From contig CAZQEZ010000183.1 in assembly GCA_964592475.1 (NCBI GenBank), positions 1 to 7,685 of the forward strand: a DNA stretch of 7,685 nt, read 5' to 3'. The translations under genes and the position numbers were made by a program. Below are positions 1 through 6,789 of the stretch, piece by piece; the first letter of the stretch is position 1; every line of letters begins with the position of its first letter. Under the pieces are notes generated by a model. The model did no database searches and was not told where the DNA came from. It saw only the letters and a program-made list of their open reading frames with translations. This stretch comes from CAZQEZ01 sp964592475. Lineage in GTDB: Bacteria; Bacteroidota; Bacteroidia; Cytophagales; Cyclobacteriaceae.

Positions 1-2
1 CT

Positions 3-35
3 CTCTGTGAATTCCTCTGTGATTCTCCGTGGTTA
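3..35. repeat. Cluster of three CTCTGTG-type short repeats
   Basis: CTCTGTG occurs at 3-9 and again at 15-21, and CTCCGTG at 25-31, followed by GTTA. The copies are 12 and 10 bases apart, roughly one helical turn each. Read on the minus strand the block begins TAACCACGGAG and continues with two CACAGAG units. From memory, degenerate ACCACAGAG/CACGGAG strings like this are scattered between genes in many environmental bacteria, including Bacteroidota. The block touches the window edge, so its true length is unknown. No function is claimed. Confidence 0.5.
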
Positions 36-189
36 GCTTTTCTCCTGTTACGCTATAAAATATTCAATGCTTACGCCAAAGATTACTTTTAATTTATTTG
101 TCTATACAACAAATTTTGTTCATATATATCTATATTTTATATTTTTTTTAAATTTTACATCTAATAATCACAATATAATACAAATAATA

Positions 190-221
190 TTTGTTCCTGA
201 TTTTGGAAACTTTTAGCTTTG
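190..221 (+). promoter_or_regulatory. Bacteroidota-type promoter of proC
   Basis: TTTG at 190-193 acts as the -33 element and TAGCTTTG at 214-221 is a full match to the TAnnTTTG -7 element. The 20-nt spacer is within the range known for the primary sigma factor of Bacteroidota. Transcription would start near 228, leaving a leader of about 23 nt before the proC start codon. The match is by eye. Confidence 0.7.
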
Positions 222-250
222 CACAGCATTTAAAAAGAAGTTAAATAGAA

Positions 251-1048
251 ATGAAAATTGCAATTTTAGGCGGAGGAAATTTAGGAATATCATTAGCAGA
301 GGGATTTATCAAAAATGAGTTTATTTCCCCCGACAATATTTTCATAACAAGACGCAGACTGCATTTATTAAACTATTTGAAAGATAAAGGCATAAATGTA
401 TTAGCTAACAATATTGACGCGGTAGAAAAAGCTGATATCGTTATAATTGCTGTAAAACCACATCAGTTAAAGGATCTATTACAAGAAATTAAAGCTAAAC
501 TGGTTCCCGGACGACATATAATCATAAGTGTAGCCACGGGTATACGACTACATGATATAGAAACTATAGTGGGTAAAGAAACCACTGCTTTTCTGGCTAT
601 GCCCAATACCGCTATTGCCATTCAAGAATCAATGACTTGTATTGCAACCAATAATGCTAATGATCAAGAAAAAGACAAAATTGTATCATTATTCGAGCAT
701 GTAGGTAAAGCAATTATCATAAGTGAAGAATTGATTGAATCATCTACCGTTCTGGGGGCTTGTGGCATTGCTTACGCATTACGTTTTATTCGAGCCTCCT
801 CACAAGGTGGAATTGAAATAGGATTCTCATCAGAGGTGGCTCAACTAATAGCTGCGCAAACAGTAAAGGGAGCAGCTTCATTACTAATAGAAGGAGGTAA
901 ACACCCTGAATATGAAATAGACAAAGTAACTACACCGCAAGGATGTACAATTGCCGGACTTAACGAAATGGAACATCAGGGATTCAGCTCCGCTTTAATT
1001 AAGGGTATTAAAACTTCATTTGAGAAAATAGCTGTGATAAAAAAATAA
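251..1048 (+). CDS. proC: Pyrroline-5-carboxylate reductase (ProC)
   Basis: This cytoplasmic enzyme catalyses the last step of proline biosynthesis, the NAD(P)H-dependent reduction of 1-pyrroline-5-carboxylate to L-proline. The 265-residue length is normal for the family. The N-terminal Rossmann fold starts at residue 1 with the dinucleotide loop GGGNLG (7-12), and AVKPHQ (67-72) and MPNT (117-120) follow where the family has them. The C-terminal dimerisation domain has an AAQTVKGAA helix (201-209) and TTPQGCTIAGL (227-237), equivalent to the SPGGTTAxGL signature. The usual GSGPAY is ACGIAY here, a variant I associate with Bacteroidota ProC. The ATG at 251 follows a purine-rich AAAAAGAAG (232-240), a weak ribosome site. 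It has its own promoter and terminator and appears monocistronic. Confidence 0.95.
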   Translation: MKIAILGGGNLGISLAEGFIKNEFISPDNIFITRRRLHLLNYLKDKGINVLANNIDAVEKADIVIIAVKPHQLKDLLQEIKAKLVPGRHIIISVATGIRLHDIETIVGKETTAFLAMPNTAIAIQESMTCIATNNANDQEKDKIVSLFEHVGKAIIISEELIESSTVLGACGIAYALRFIRASSQGGIEIGFSSEVAQLIAAQTVKGAASLLIEGGKHPEYEIDKVTTPQGCTIAGLNEMEHQGFSSALIKGIKTSFEKIAVIKK

Positions 1049-1097
1049 GGTAAAAGGTAACCTATAATAAACAACCTTCATACTGGCTTTGGAGGGC

Positions 1098-1133
1098 AAG
1101 ACCGGATAGTGACTATCCGGTTTTCCTTTTTTA
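1098..1133 (+). terminator. Intrinsic terminator of proC
   Basis: ACCGGATAG (1101-1109) and CTATCCGGT (1113-1121) form a perfect 9-bp stem around a 3-nt TGA loop. Three more pairs, including one G-T, extend it outward to 1098 and 1124. The T-rich run TTTTCCTTTTTT (1121-1132) follows directly. It lies about 50 nt past the proC stop and closes that transcription unit. Confidence 0.9.
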
Positions 1134-1197
1134 CTGCCAATTTGTGTTCGGCATCGATTTTTATTTATTAATTGTAAAACTAATGGGACTTTAAATG

Positions 1198-1259
1198 GGC
1201 GAAAGACCGCTGCTTCTTTTAGGTATTATGTTTACCTAATTTATCCTGGTCTTATTGCC
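1198..1259. repeat. Nested inverted repeat (possible structured leader or operator)
   Basis: Three arm pairs share nearly the same centre at about 1228: GGC 1198-1200 with GCC 1257-1259, AAGACC 1203-1208 with GGTCTT 1248-1253, and TTAGGTA 1219-1225 with TACCTAA 1233-1239. In RNA this would be a 16-pair stem broken by one small and one large internal loop, with a 7-nt apical loop. No T-run follows, so it is not an intrinsic terminator. It could be a structured leader or a protein site; nothing links it to a named riboswitch. Confidence 0.4.
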
Positions 1260-1352
1260 GAATTTATAATTAAGTCTTATTAATTAGAATAAAAAAACCT
1301 ACCGAATATAATTATTTTATCCGAATTAAAAGTATATAAAGTCTTAAATTAG
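1258..1352. repeat. Imperfect direct repeat with CCGAAT and AGTCTTA blocks
   Basis: Copy A (1258-1287) begins CCGAATT and ends with AAGTCTTATTAATTAG. Copy B (1321-1352) begins CCGAATT and ends with AAGTCTTAAATTAG. The copies start 63 bp apart, about six helical turns. A third CCGAAT lies between them at 1302-1307. They sit 140-235 bp upstream of the next start codon, where paired regulator sites could lie, but the repeat could also be a decayed duplication. Confidence 0.45.
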
Positions 1353-1422
1353 CCATTTTTAGGCATTATTATTTATTTATTATATAAAATAATGATGAAA
1401 ATACTTGCATTTCAGCTAACAA

Positions 1423-1450
1423 TTGACTACATTCACAATCCGTATATTTT
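1423..1450 (+). promoter_or_regulatory. Possible promoter of the 152-residue gene
   Basis: TTG at 1423-1425 and TATATTTT at 1443-1450, separated by 17 nt, resemble the Bacteroidota -33/-7 pair, with the last base of TAnnTTTG mismatched. The predicted leader is about 35 nt. The region is very AT-rich, so chance matches are likely. Confidence 0.35.
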
Positions 1451-1491
1451 TAAGTTTATTCATATTTCTATAATTTTTAAATTACCTAGTT

Positions 1492-1950
1492 ATGAATGCA
1501 GTTACAACCGGTTTAGCAAAAGCAAAATATGATCCTGAAAAAAACCAGGTTTATATCAATTTTAAAGGTTTGGCCACTAAAGAAACCTTTAAAGAGACCC
1601 TAGACATTGTATTAGAAATTGGCCTGATCAATAGAGTGAACCGATGGGTATTAAATATGGATCACCTGGAGGGAACTAAAGCTAATAACCTAATACAACT
1701 TGTATTGCAGTGGGTAAGAAATGCCTATGATAAAAATGTAAATTATAGTGTTAAACAAAAAGCTGAAATTATCATAATAAGCGAACCAAATTTACGTAAG
1801 CTTACATTGGCAGTAAAAAAGGCTCATGATCGTGGTCTCATCCCTCAGTGGGTTACTTTCAGACTTTATGAAAGTGAAAGTAAGATATATCGGCCACGAG
1901 AAATTACAAAAGAACCAATAAAGTTTATGGAGATTCAAGAAAGCTTATAA
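1492..1950 (+). CDS. Uncharacterised 152-residue alpha/beta protein
   Basis: I do not recognise a named family. The sequence shows alternating strand-like and helix-like segments: VYINFKG (about 20-26), a helix at 29-47, RWVLNMD (51-57), a helix at 65-80, EIIIIS (92-97), a helix at 99-114, and VTFRLYE (121-127). This beta-alpha order resembles the SpoIIAA/STAS-like fold found in small regulatory proteins, but that is inference from the pattern alone. There is no signal peptide, membrane segment or cysteine, so it is probably a soluble cytoplasmic protein. The ATG at 1492 is the most upstream one in frame that gives a sensible N-terminus; no Shine-Dalgarno is seen. Its stop overlaps the 3' end of the convergent peptidase gene by 6 bp, and it has a repeat-rich leader of its own. 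Confidence 0.8.
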   Translation: MNAVTTGLAKAKYDPEKNQVYINFKGLATKETFKETLDIVLEIGLINRVNRWVLNMDHLEGTKANNLIQLVLQWVRNAYDKNVNYSVKQKAEIIIISEPNLRKLTLAVKKAHDRGLIPQWVTFRLYESESKIYRPREITKEPIKFMEIQESL

Positions 1951-3597
1951 CCTGATGGAGATTCCTAATATGCTGTGGTATCCAGCATTATTGTGTAATA
2001 CTCTTGCAGCTTTTAAAATCTCGTAGTCGTGTCTGAGCGATAATTGGTATATACCATCTTGCAAGTAAAATCGTGCAGCAATTTCCTCTTCTAACAGGTT
2101 TTTAATTTGAGGGCCATACTCACTCATTTCACGCTGCTTTAGCTTATCCAATTCAGCTTTTATATCTTGCAGCGATTTTTGTATTGCAGCAGAACTTTTA
2201 CTTTTTTCAATGGCGCTTTCAAAGACTGCTAAAGATTTTTCCAGATTAGTTTGATAATCAAGCTTCTTGCTTTTTACCCAATCAACAAAATGTTGAAAGT
2301 CTTCATCACTCAAGTAGAATTTTCCTGCATTGGACGGGGCACTTTTTAGATTTCGAAAACCATACCAGTTAGCATATTCAAAAATCAACCCCTCATCAAC
2401 CAAAGTCTGATACAAAGCCGAAGATTCTACCTCTTTTACTGATACGTCAGGCATAATTCCTTGTCCATCATAAACTTTACGTCCATTAGCTGTGGCAAAT
2501 GACTTATTATGTGAAGTATTATTATCCCAATCATAATCAATAGATTGAATACACCTACCACTGGGAATAAAATACTTAGCTGTGGTAATTTTTAACTTGG
2601 CGTTATGCGAAAGCGTACGAGTGGCCTGAACCAGCCCTTTACCAAAAGACTTTTGACCAACCAATACAGCACGGTCGTAATCCTGAAGTACACCTGCCAC
2701 GATTTCAGCAGCAGAGGCACTGTTTTCATTGAGCAAAACTGCCAATGGTATATGAATATCAACAGGGCTATTGAGCGACTTATATGATTTATTCCACTCT
2801 ACTATTTTACCCTGAGTACGCACTACTTCTTTGCCTTTTTCAATAAAAAGATTAGAAACGTCAATTGCTTCATTAAGTAATCCACCGGGGTTGTCTCTCA
2901 AGTCAAGTACCAAACTATTGATACCTTGCGCTTTTAAAGCTATTAACGCTTTTTTTACTTCGTCAGAAGCACCGTAGGTAAACTCCGATAATTTAATGTA
3001 ACCTGTGTTATCGTCAATTTTACCATAAAAAGGTACATTTTTGATTTTAACCACGCTTTTTTGTAAGGATACTTCTTCAATTTTTCCAGTTCCGTATTTT
3101 TGTATTTTAAATTTTACAGTAGTTTTGTCAGCATCTTTTAATAATTTATTAATGTATTCAATTGATTTATCCACAACGTAATTACCATCAATAGCCACTA
3201 ATTCATCGCCTATTTGCAGTCCACTTTTGTGAGCACTGTAACCACGCATTGGCATAGTTATCATCTTCTTGCCAGCTATTTCTTCTATTTTAGCCCCTAT
3301 ACCAAAGTATTCACCAGTGGTAAGTTTGGTATAGCGCTCCATCTTTTCTGCAGGTATGTAATTTGTATAAGGATCGAGCGATTCAAGCATGGCATTTATA
3401 CCTGTTTCGGCCAGTTCGTCGGGGTCGATATCTTCAATGTAATAGGTGTTGACTTCTTTGAAAAGAGAGGCAAAAATATCTATATTTCTACTGATGGCGA
3501 AAGAGCTGCTCTCCCCTATTTTGTAAGCTGAAAAAGCAACTAAAACAAGTAAAAGTGCAAATATTCTTCTGAAATTAATAGGTAAATTTTTTCCCAT
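1945..3597 (-). CDS. S41 C-terminal processing peptidase (CtpA/Prc family)
   Basis: This is a serine endopeptidase of family S41A that trims or degrades proteins from exposed C-termini in the periplasm. An N-terminal hydrophobic segment (about 12-25, after basic RR) serves as a signal anchor. A helical region (about 40-90) leads into a PDZ domain (about 95-180) with GLQIGDELVAIDG. The protease core (about 195-385) carries LDLRDNPGG (231-239). The Ser-Lys-Gln triad is seen as Ser295 in NENSASAAEI, Lys320 in SFGKG and Gln324 in GLVQ; the spacing of +25 and +4 matches CtpB. A lysine-rich C-terminal region of about 155 residues (395-550) follows, which I recall in Bacteroidota homologues. The 550-residue length fits that group. 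The ATG at 3597 lies just after a good promoter. It is transcribed alone, behind the terminator of the upstream oxidase gene. Confidence 0.93.
   Translation of the reverse strand: MGKNLPINFRRIFALLLVLVAFSAYKIGESSSFAISRNIDIFASLFKEVNTYYIEDIDPDELAETGINAMLESLDPYTNYIPAEKMERYTKLTTGEYFGIGAKIEEIAGKKMITMPMRGYSAHKSGLQIGDELVAIDGNYVVDKSIEYINKLLKDADKTTVKFKIQKYGTGKIEEVSLQKSVVKIKNVPFYGKIDDNTGYIKLSEFTYGASDEVKKALIALKAQGINSLVLDLRDNPGGLLNEAIDVSNLFIEKGKEVVRTQGKIVEWNKSYKSLNSPVDIHIPLAVLLNENSASAAEIVAGVLQDYDRAVLVGQKSFGKGLVQATRTLSHNAKLKITTAKYFIPSGRCIQSIDYDWDNNTSHNKSFATANGRKVYDGQGIMPDVSVKEVESSALYQTLVDEGLIFEYANWYGFRNLKSAPSNAGKFYLSDEDFQHFVDWVKSKKLDYQTNLEKSLAVFESAIEKSKSSAAIQKSLQDIKAELDKLKQREMSEYGPQIKNLLEEEIAARFYLQDGIYQLSLRHDYEILKAARVLHNNAGYHSILGISIRL
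1966..1993 (+). other. Hairpin just past the stop of the 152-residue gene
   Basis: AATATGCTG (1967-1975) pairs with CAGCATTATT (1983-1992) with one bulged T at 1989, around a 7-nt loop; a T-G pair can close it. It starts 16 nt after the stop at 1950 and lies inside the last codons of the convergent peptidase gene. There is no T-run directly after it, so it is at best a weak terminator or a 3'-end stabiliser. Confidence 0.3.
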
Positions 3598-3629
3598 AAC
3601 CCCGTGTTTATTGGTGAAAACTCGTATGA

Positions 3630-3661
3630 CAAATATAAAATAGGGGTGATAAAAAAAACAG
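3630..3661 (-). promoter_or_regulatory. Promoter of the S41 peptidase gene
   Basis: On the minus strand TATATTTG (3637-3630) is a full match to the Bacteroidota -7 element TAnnTTTG. A weaker -33 candidate, CTG at 3661-3659, lies 21 nt upstream. Predicted transcription starts near 3623, giving a leader of about 26 nt before the ATG at 3597. The spacer contains the T-run of the upstream gene's terminator. Confidence 0.6.
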
Positions 3662-3686
3662 GTAATTTGCTGCCTGTCATTACCTG
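3651..3686 (-). terminator. Intrinsic terminator of the FAD/Fe-S oxidase gene
   Basis: On the minus strand CAGGTAAT (3686-3679) and ATTACCTG (3666-3659) form a perfect 8-bp stem around a 12-nt loop, followed at once by eight T residues (3658-3651). It lies about 120 nt past the oxidase stop codon at 3807. The last bases overlap the promoter region of the peptidase gene. On the plus strand there is no T-run after the stem, so it works in one direction only. Confidence 0.85.
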
Positions 3687-3806
3687 AATATTACAATCAT
3701 GGTTTTTGTACAATTTACTACTAAAAACCTCACAGCGTGTATTTTAATAATAGCTAACTTTGGGCATAAAGCTTCATTACTCATTATAAGTGTTAAAAAA
3801 ATGGCA

Positions 3807-6755
3807 TTATTTAAGTGCATCATACAAGACTTCCACCGGATGCATGGCAATTTTTCCTGTACCGTCTTTTATTTGATGACGGCAACTGGTACCCGCTGCT
3901 GCAATTACTTCTTTTGCAGATGACTTGCGAACTGCCGGCAACAAAACCAATTCACCAATTTGCATAGATATTTGGTAATGCTCTTTTTCATAGCCGAAAG
4001 ATCCTGCCATGCCACAGCATCCGGAGGGAATTAATTGCACTTTATAGTTTTCGGGTAATTGTAATATCTTTTTAGAAGGCGTAAGAGAGGACAAAGATTT
4101 TTGATAACAATGCCCATGCAATTTAATATTTAACTTATTGCTGGTAAAATAGCTGGAATTAATATATCCGGCATCTTTTTCACGAGCCAAAAATTCTTCG
4201 AAAGTATAGGCATTATCGGCTAGTTTTTGAGCATCTACTTTTTGAGCCGGATTCACCAGATCGAGATACTCGTCTCGTAAAGTAAGAATGGCGGAAGGTT
4301 CAATACCGATAATAGGAGCTGACGGACTTACCAATGGACTTAGCAATTCTATATTTTTCTTAGCCAGTATTTCCGCTTCTTTAAGCAACCCTTTGGAAAT
4401 ATAAGTACGACCACTTTCATCATGTGCAGGAATATCTACTTTATAACCCAATCTAGTAAGCAACTCTACGGCTTTTATACCAATTAGCGTATCGAGATAA
4501 TTGGTAAATTCATCGTTGAAAAGCAAAACCTGACGGGCATCTTTTGGTAAATGCTGATGTAAGCGTGATTTATTTTTCTTAAACCATTTACTAAGAGTAG
4601 TTTTATATAGCAAAGGCATACTTCTGTCTTGAGCAAAGCCGGCTATACTTTTTATCAGGCTGGAAGTAGCCTCATTGGTCATTATAAAATTATAAAATCC
4701 AGGTATAACAGCCGCAAACTTATTAGCTCGAGCCATGTTGGCTATCAATCGGGTACGAAAAGAGACCCCGTTAGATTTTTGATATTGATATAAAAATTCT
4801 GATTTCAGCTTGGCAACGTCAACATTGGATGGGCACTCAGACTTGCATCCTTTGCAGGACAAACATAAATCCATCACCTCATGAATTTCCTTATGATCGA
4901 ATCGATTCCTTTTGGCCGAGTTGGTAAGCATTTCTCGCAAAATATTGGCGCGTGCCCTGGTGGTGTCTTTTTCATTGCGAGTAGCCATATAGCTAGGGCA
5001 CATAACTCCTCCCGTCAATTCAGACTTCCGACAGTCACCAGATCCATTACACTGTTCGGCTGCCCTTAATACACCATGGTTTTGACTAAAGTCAAATTTA
5101 GTATCAAAGTCAGGAGTTTTTTGCCCAGCAAAATACCGAAGATTAAGATCCATAGGAGGCGTATCTACTATTTTACCAGGATTATATATATTGGTAGGAT
5201 CCCACGCGTATTTTACTTTTTTTAGCAATTCATAATTATGATCACCAATCATATCGTGAATAAATTCACCCCTTAATCGACCATCGCCGTGCTCACCGCT
5301 AAGGGAGCCATTGTATTTTTTGACCAGTCGGGCTATTTCTTCCAAAATAATCCGGAAGAGTTTATTTCCCTCGTGGGTTTTTAAATTAAGAATGGGGCGC
5401 AAGTGCAATTCGCCCGACCCTGCATGGGCATAATGAACACAAAACAAGTCATGCTTTTTTAAAATAAGATTAAACTCTGCTATATAATCCGGCAGGTCGT
5501 TAACATCAACTGCAGTATCTTCAATCACCGGTACTGGTTTGGCATCTCCAGGCATGTTGGATAATAAACCGAGTCCGGCTTTGCGCAAATTCCAAACTTT
5601 TTTAATGTCATCACCATAAACAATAGGATAATGATACCCAAAACCATGTTTTTGAAAATCAGCGATAAGTGCTTCAGCATCCTTTTGCATCTCGTCCTGC
5701 GAATGCCTGGATAGCTCAACAACCAAAATAGCACCGGGTTCACCTTTTATAAAAAAGCGATTTTGGCGATGTTCTATATTTGCTTTGGTACATTCCATGA
5801 TGTATTGATCCATCAATTCGCTAGCAGATGGATTATGTTGAAGTGCTACTAAATTAGCTTTGAGAGATTCACCTATACTGGTAAAATGTGCACAAACCAA
5901 GCACTTGTGGGCCGGCGGCGTGGGGTCTACATGCAATTTTATTTCGGTTATAAAAGCCAAGGTGCCTTCCGAACCTGCTAACAGGCGACAAAAGTTAAAA
6001 TCTTCTGCTTCGTCTATAAAGGGTGAAGTCTCCATCAATAGATCGATAGCATATCCGGTATTGCGACGATTGATACTTTTTTTAGGAAATTCGCGACTTA
6101 TTTGTTCCCGATTTACGGGGTTGGCTAATAATTCATAAATATTGCGGTAAATTCTGGATTCAAGCGACAAATTTTCATACGGTTGGTCTAATTGACATTT
6201 GTCAAAAAAATCTGCTTTACTAATGCTGGAAAAAGTAGACTCGGTACCATCACTCAGGATGGCCTTTACCGCAAGCAAATGATCACGCGTACTACCATAA
6301 ATCACCGAATTAGAACCACAGGAATTATTACCCACCATCCCTCCAACCATAGCGCGATTGGCCGTAGAGGTTTCCGGACCAAAGTACAGTTTATGAGCAC
6401 TTAAAAAAAAGTTGAGTTCATCTCGCACCACTCCGGGCTGTAGTCTTACCCAGTTTTCTTCTTTATTTACTTCAATAATTTTAGTAAAATATTTTGACAC
6501 ATCTACCACAATTCCATTTCCTACCACCTGTCCGGCAAGGGACGTGCCAGCCGTGCGTGGGATAAGCGAAGTTCTGTTTTCCCTGGCAAATTCGATCAAT
6601 TTTTTAATATCGTTCTCACCGCGAGGCATAGCTACAGCCAGCGGCATTTCCCTATAAGCAGAGGCATCAGTAGCGTATAAGGTACGCATGGTATGATCAA
6701 AATAGAAATCTCCCTCAAAATTGCTGGCCAACGCTTTAAACTTGTTGATGATCAT
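3807..6755 (-). CDS. FAD- and Fe-S-binding D-2-hydroxyacid dehydrogenase (YdiJ/D-lactate dehydrogenase type)
   Basis: This 982-residue flavoprotein probably oxidises a D-2-hydroxyacid (D-lactate, glycolate or D-2-hydroxyglutarate) and passes electrons to the respiratory chain; the substrate cannot be fixed by sequence. The FAD domain (about 35-275) has PRTAGTSLAGQ (66-76) and GGMVGNNSCGSNSVIYGSTRD (138-158). The FAD-oxidase C-terminal domain (about 280-530) has HYAHAGSGELHLRP (441-454) and SGEHGDG (486-492). An Fe-S domain follows with C569-x5-C575 plus C586-P, then C631-x2-C634-x2-C637-x3-C641-P. The C-terminal part (about 740-982) is a CCG-type cysteine-rich domain with GHC (881-883), CCG (913-915) and TSC (956-958). 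It resembles GlcD and GlcF fused. An ATG at 6806 is in frame, but the ATG at 6755 is preferred because AAGGAG (6767-6762) lies 6 nt before it. It forms its own transcription unit, divergent from the NlpC/P60 gene. Confidence 0.93.
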   Translation of the reverse strand: MIINKFKALASNFEGDFYFDHTMRTLYATDASAYREMPLAVAMPRGENDIKKLIEFARENRTSLIPRTAGTSLAGQVVGNGIVVDVSKYFTKIIEVNKEENWVRLQPGVVRDELNFFLSAHKLYFGPETSTANRAMVGGMVGNNSCGSNSVIYGSTRDHLLAVKAILSDGTESTFSSISKADFFDKCQLDQPYENLSLESRIYRNIYELLANPVNREQISREFPKKSINRRNTGYAIDLLMETSPFIDEAEDFNFCRLLAGSEGTLAFITEIKLHVDPTPPAHKCLVCAHFTSIGESLKANLVALQHNPSASELMDQYIMECTKANIEHRQNRFFIKGEPGAILVVELSRHSQDEMQKDAEALIADFQKHGFGYHYPIVYGDDIKKVWNLRKAGLGLLSNMPGDAKPVPVIEDTAVDVNDLPDYIAEFNLILKKHDLFCVHYAHAGSGELHLRPILNLKTHEGNKLFRIILEEIARLVKKYNGSLSGEHGDGRLRGEFIHDMIGDHNYELLKKVKYAWDPTNIYNPGKIVDTPPMDLNLRYFAGQKTPDFDTKFDFSQNHGVLRAAEQCNGSGDCRKSELTGGVMCPSYMATRNEKDTTRARANILREMLTNSAKRNRFDHKEIHEVMDLCLSCKGCKSECPSNVDVAKLKSEFLYQYQKSNGVSFRTRLIANMARANKFAAVIPGFYNFIMTNEATSSLIKSIAGFAQDRSMPLLYKTTLSKWFKKNKSRLHQHLPKDARQVLLFNDEFTNYLDTLIGIKAVELLTRLGYKVDIPAHDESGRTYISKGLLKEAEILAKKNIELLSPLVSPSAPIIGIEPSAILTLRDEYLDLVNPAQKVDAQKLADNAYTFEEFLAREKDAGYINSSYFTSNKLNIKLHGHCYQKSLSSLTPSKKILQLPENYKVQLIPSGCCGMAGSFGYEKEHYQISMQIGELVLLPAVRKSSAKEVIAAAGTSCRHQIKDGTGKIAMHPVEVLYDALK

Positions 6756-6760
6756 GATTT

Positions 6761-6770
6761 TCTCCTTCTT
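6761..6770 (-). promoter_or_regulatory. Strong Shine-Dalgarno that sets the oxidase start
   Basis: The minus strand reads AAGAAGGAGA (6770-6761), with AAGGAG ending 6 nt before the ATG at 6755. It is the only strong ribosome site in the window. It removes 17 codons from the longest open frame, whose extra residues match nothing at the start of this family. Confidence 0.8.
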
Positions 6771-6789
6771 TTGCCTGAAACTGTATATA

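Larger units (their letters stand above)
1134..1491. other. AT-rich non-coding stretch upstream of the 152-residue gene
   Basis: I see no credible gene here. A 45-codon open frame starting at the ATG at 1392 runs into the next gene in another frame and resembles nothing known. The stretch holds a nested inverted repeat at 1198-1259, an imperfect direct repeat with copies at 1258-1287 and 1321-1352, and a 7-bp AT-only stem at 1267-1286 (TAATTAA/TTAATTA). The end holds a possible promoter for the downstream gene. Confidence 0.6.

Noticed and set aside
108..120. 13-bp palindrome AACAAA-T-TTTGTT upstream of the proC promoter
   Set aside because: It is short, isolated and in very AT-rich DNA, so it is expected by chance; no second site supports an operator.
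1392..1529. 45-codon open frame beginning ATGATGAAA
   Set aside because: It overlaps the start of the 152-residue gene in another frame, lacks a ribosome site and has no recognisable content.
2605..3531. Plus-strand open frames at 2605-2787 and 3214-3531
   Set aside because: They lie antisense inside the clearly coding S41 peptidase gene and their translations show no domain, signal or motif.
3699..3923. Plus-strand open frame of 74 codons, with a TAACTTTG element at 3755-3762 on the same strand
   Set aside because: It overlaps the 3' end of the oxidase on the opposite strand. The TAACTTTG lies inside the frame and not upstream, and the protein matches nothing.
4881..6657. Open frames antisense or out of frame within the oxidase gene (4881-5069, 5525-5743, 5860-6138, 6192-6404, 6412-6657)
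   Set aside because: The oxidase frame is continuous with all expected motifs across this span. These frames are shadows.
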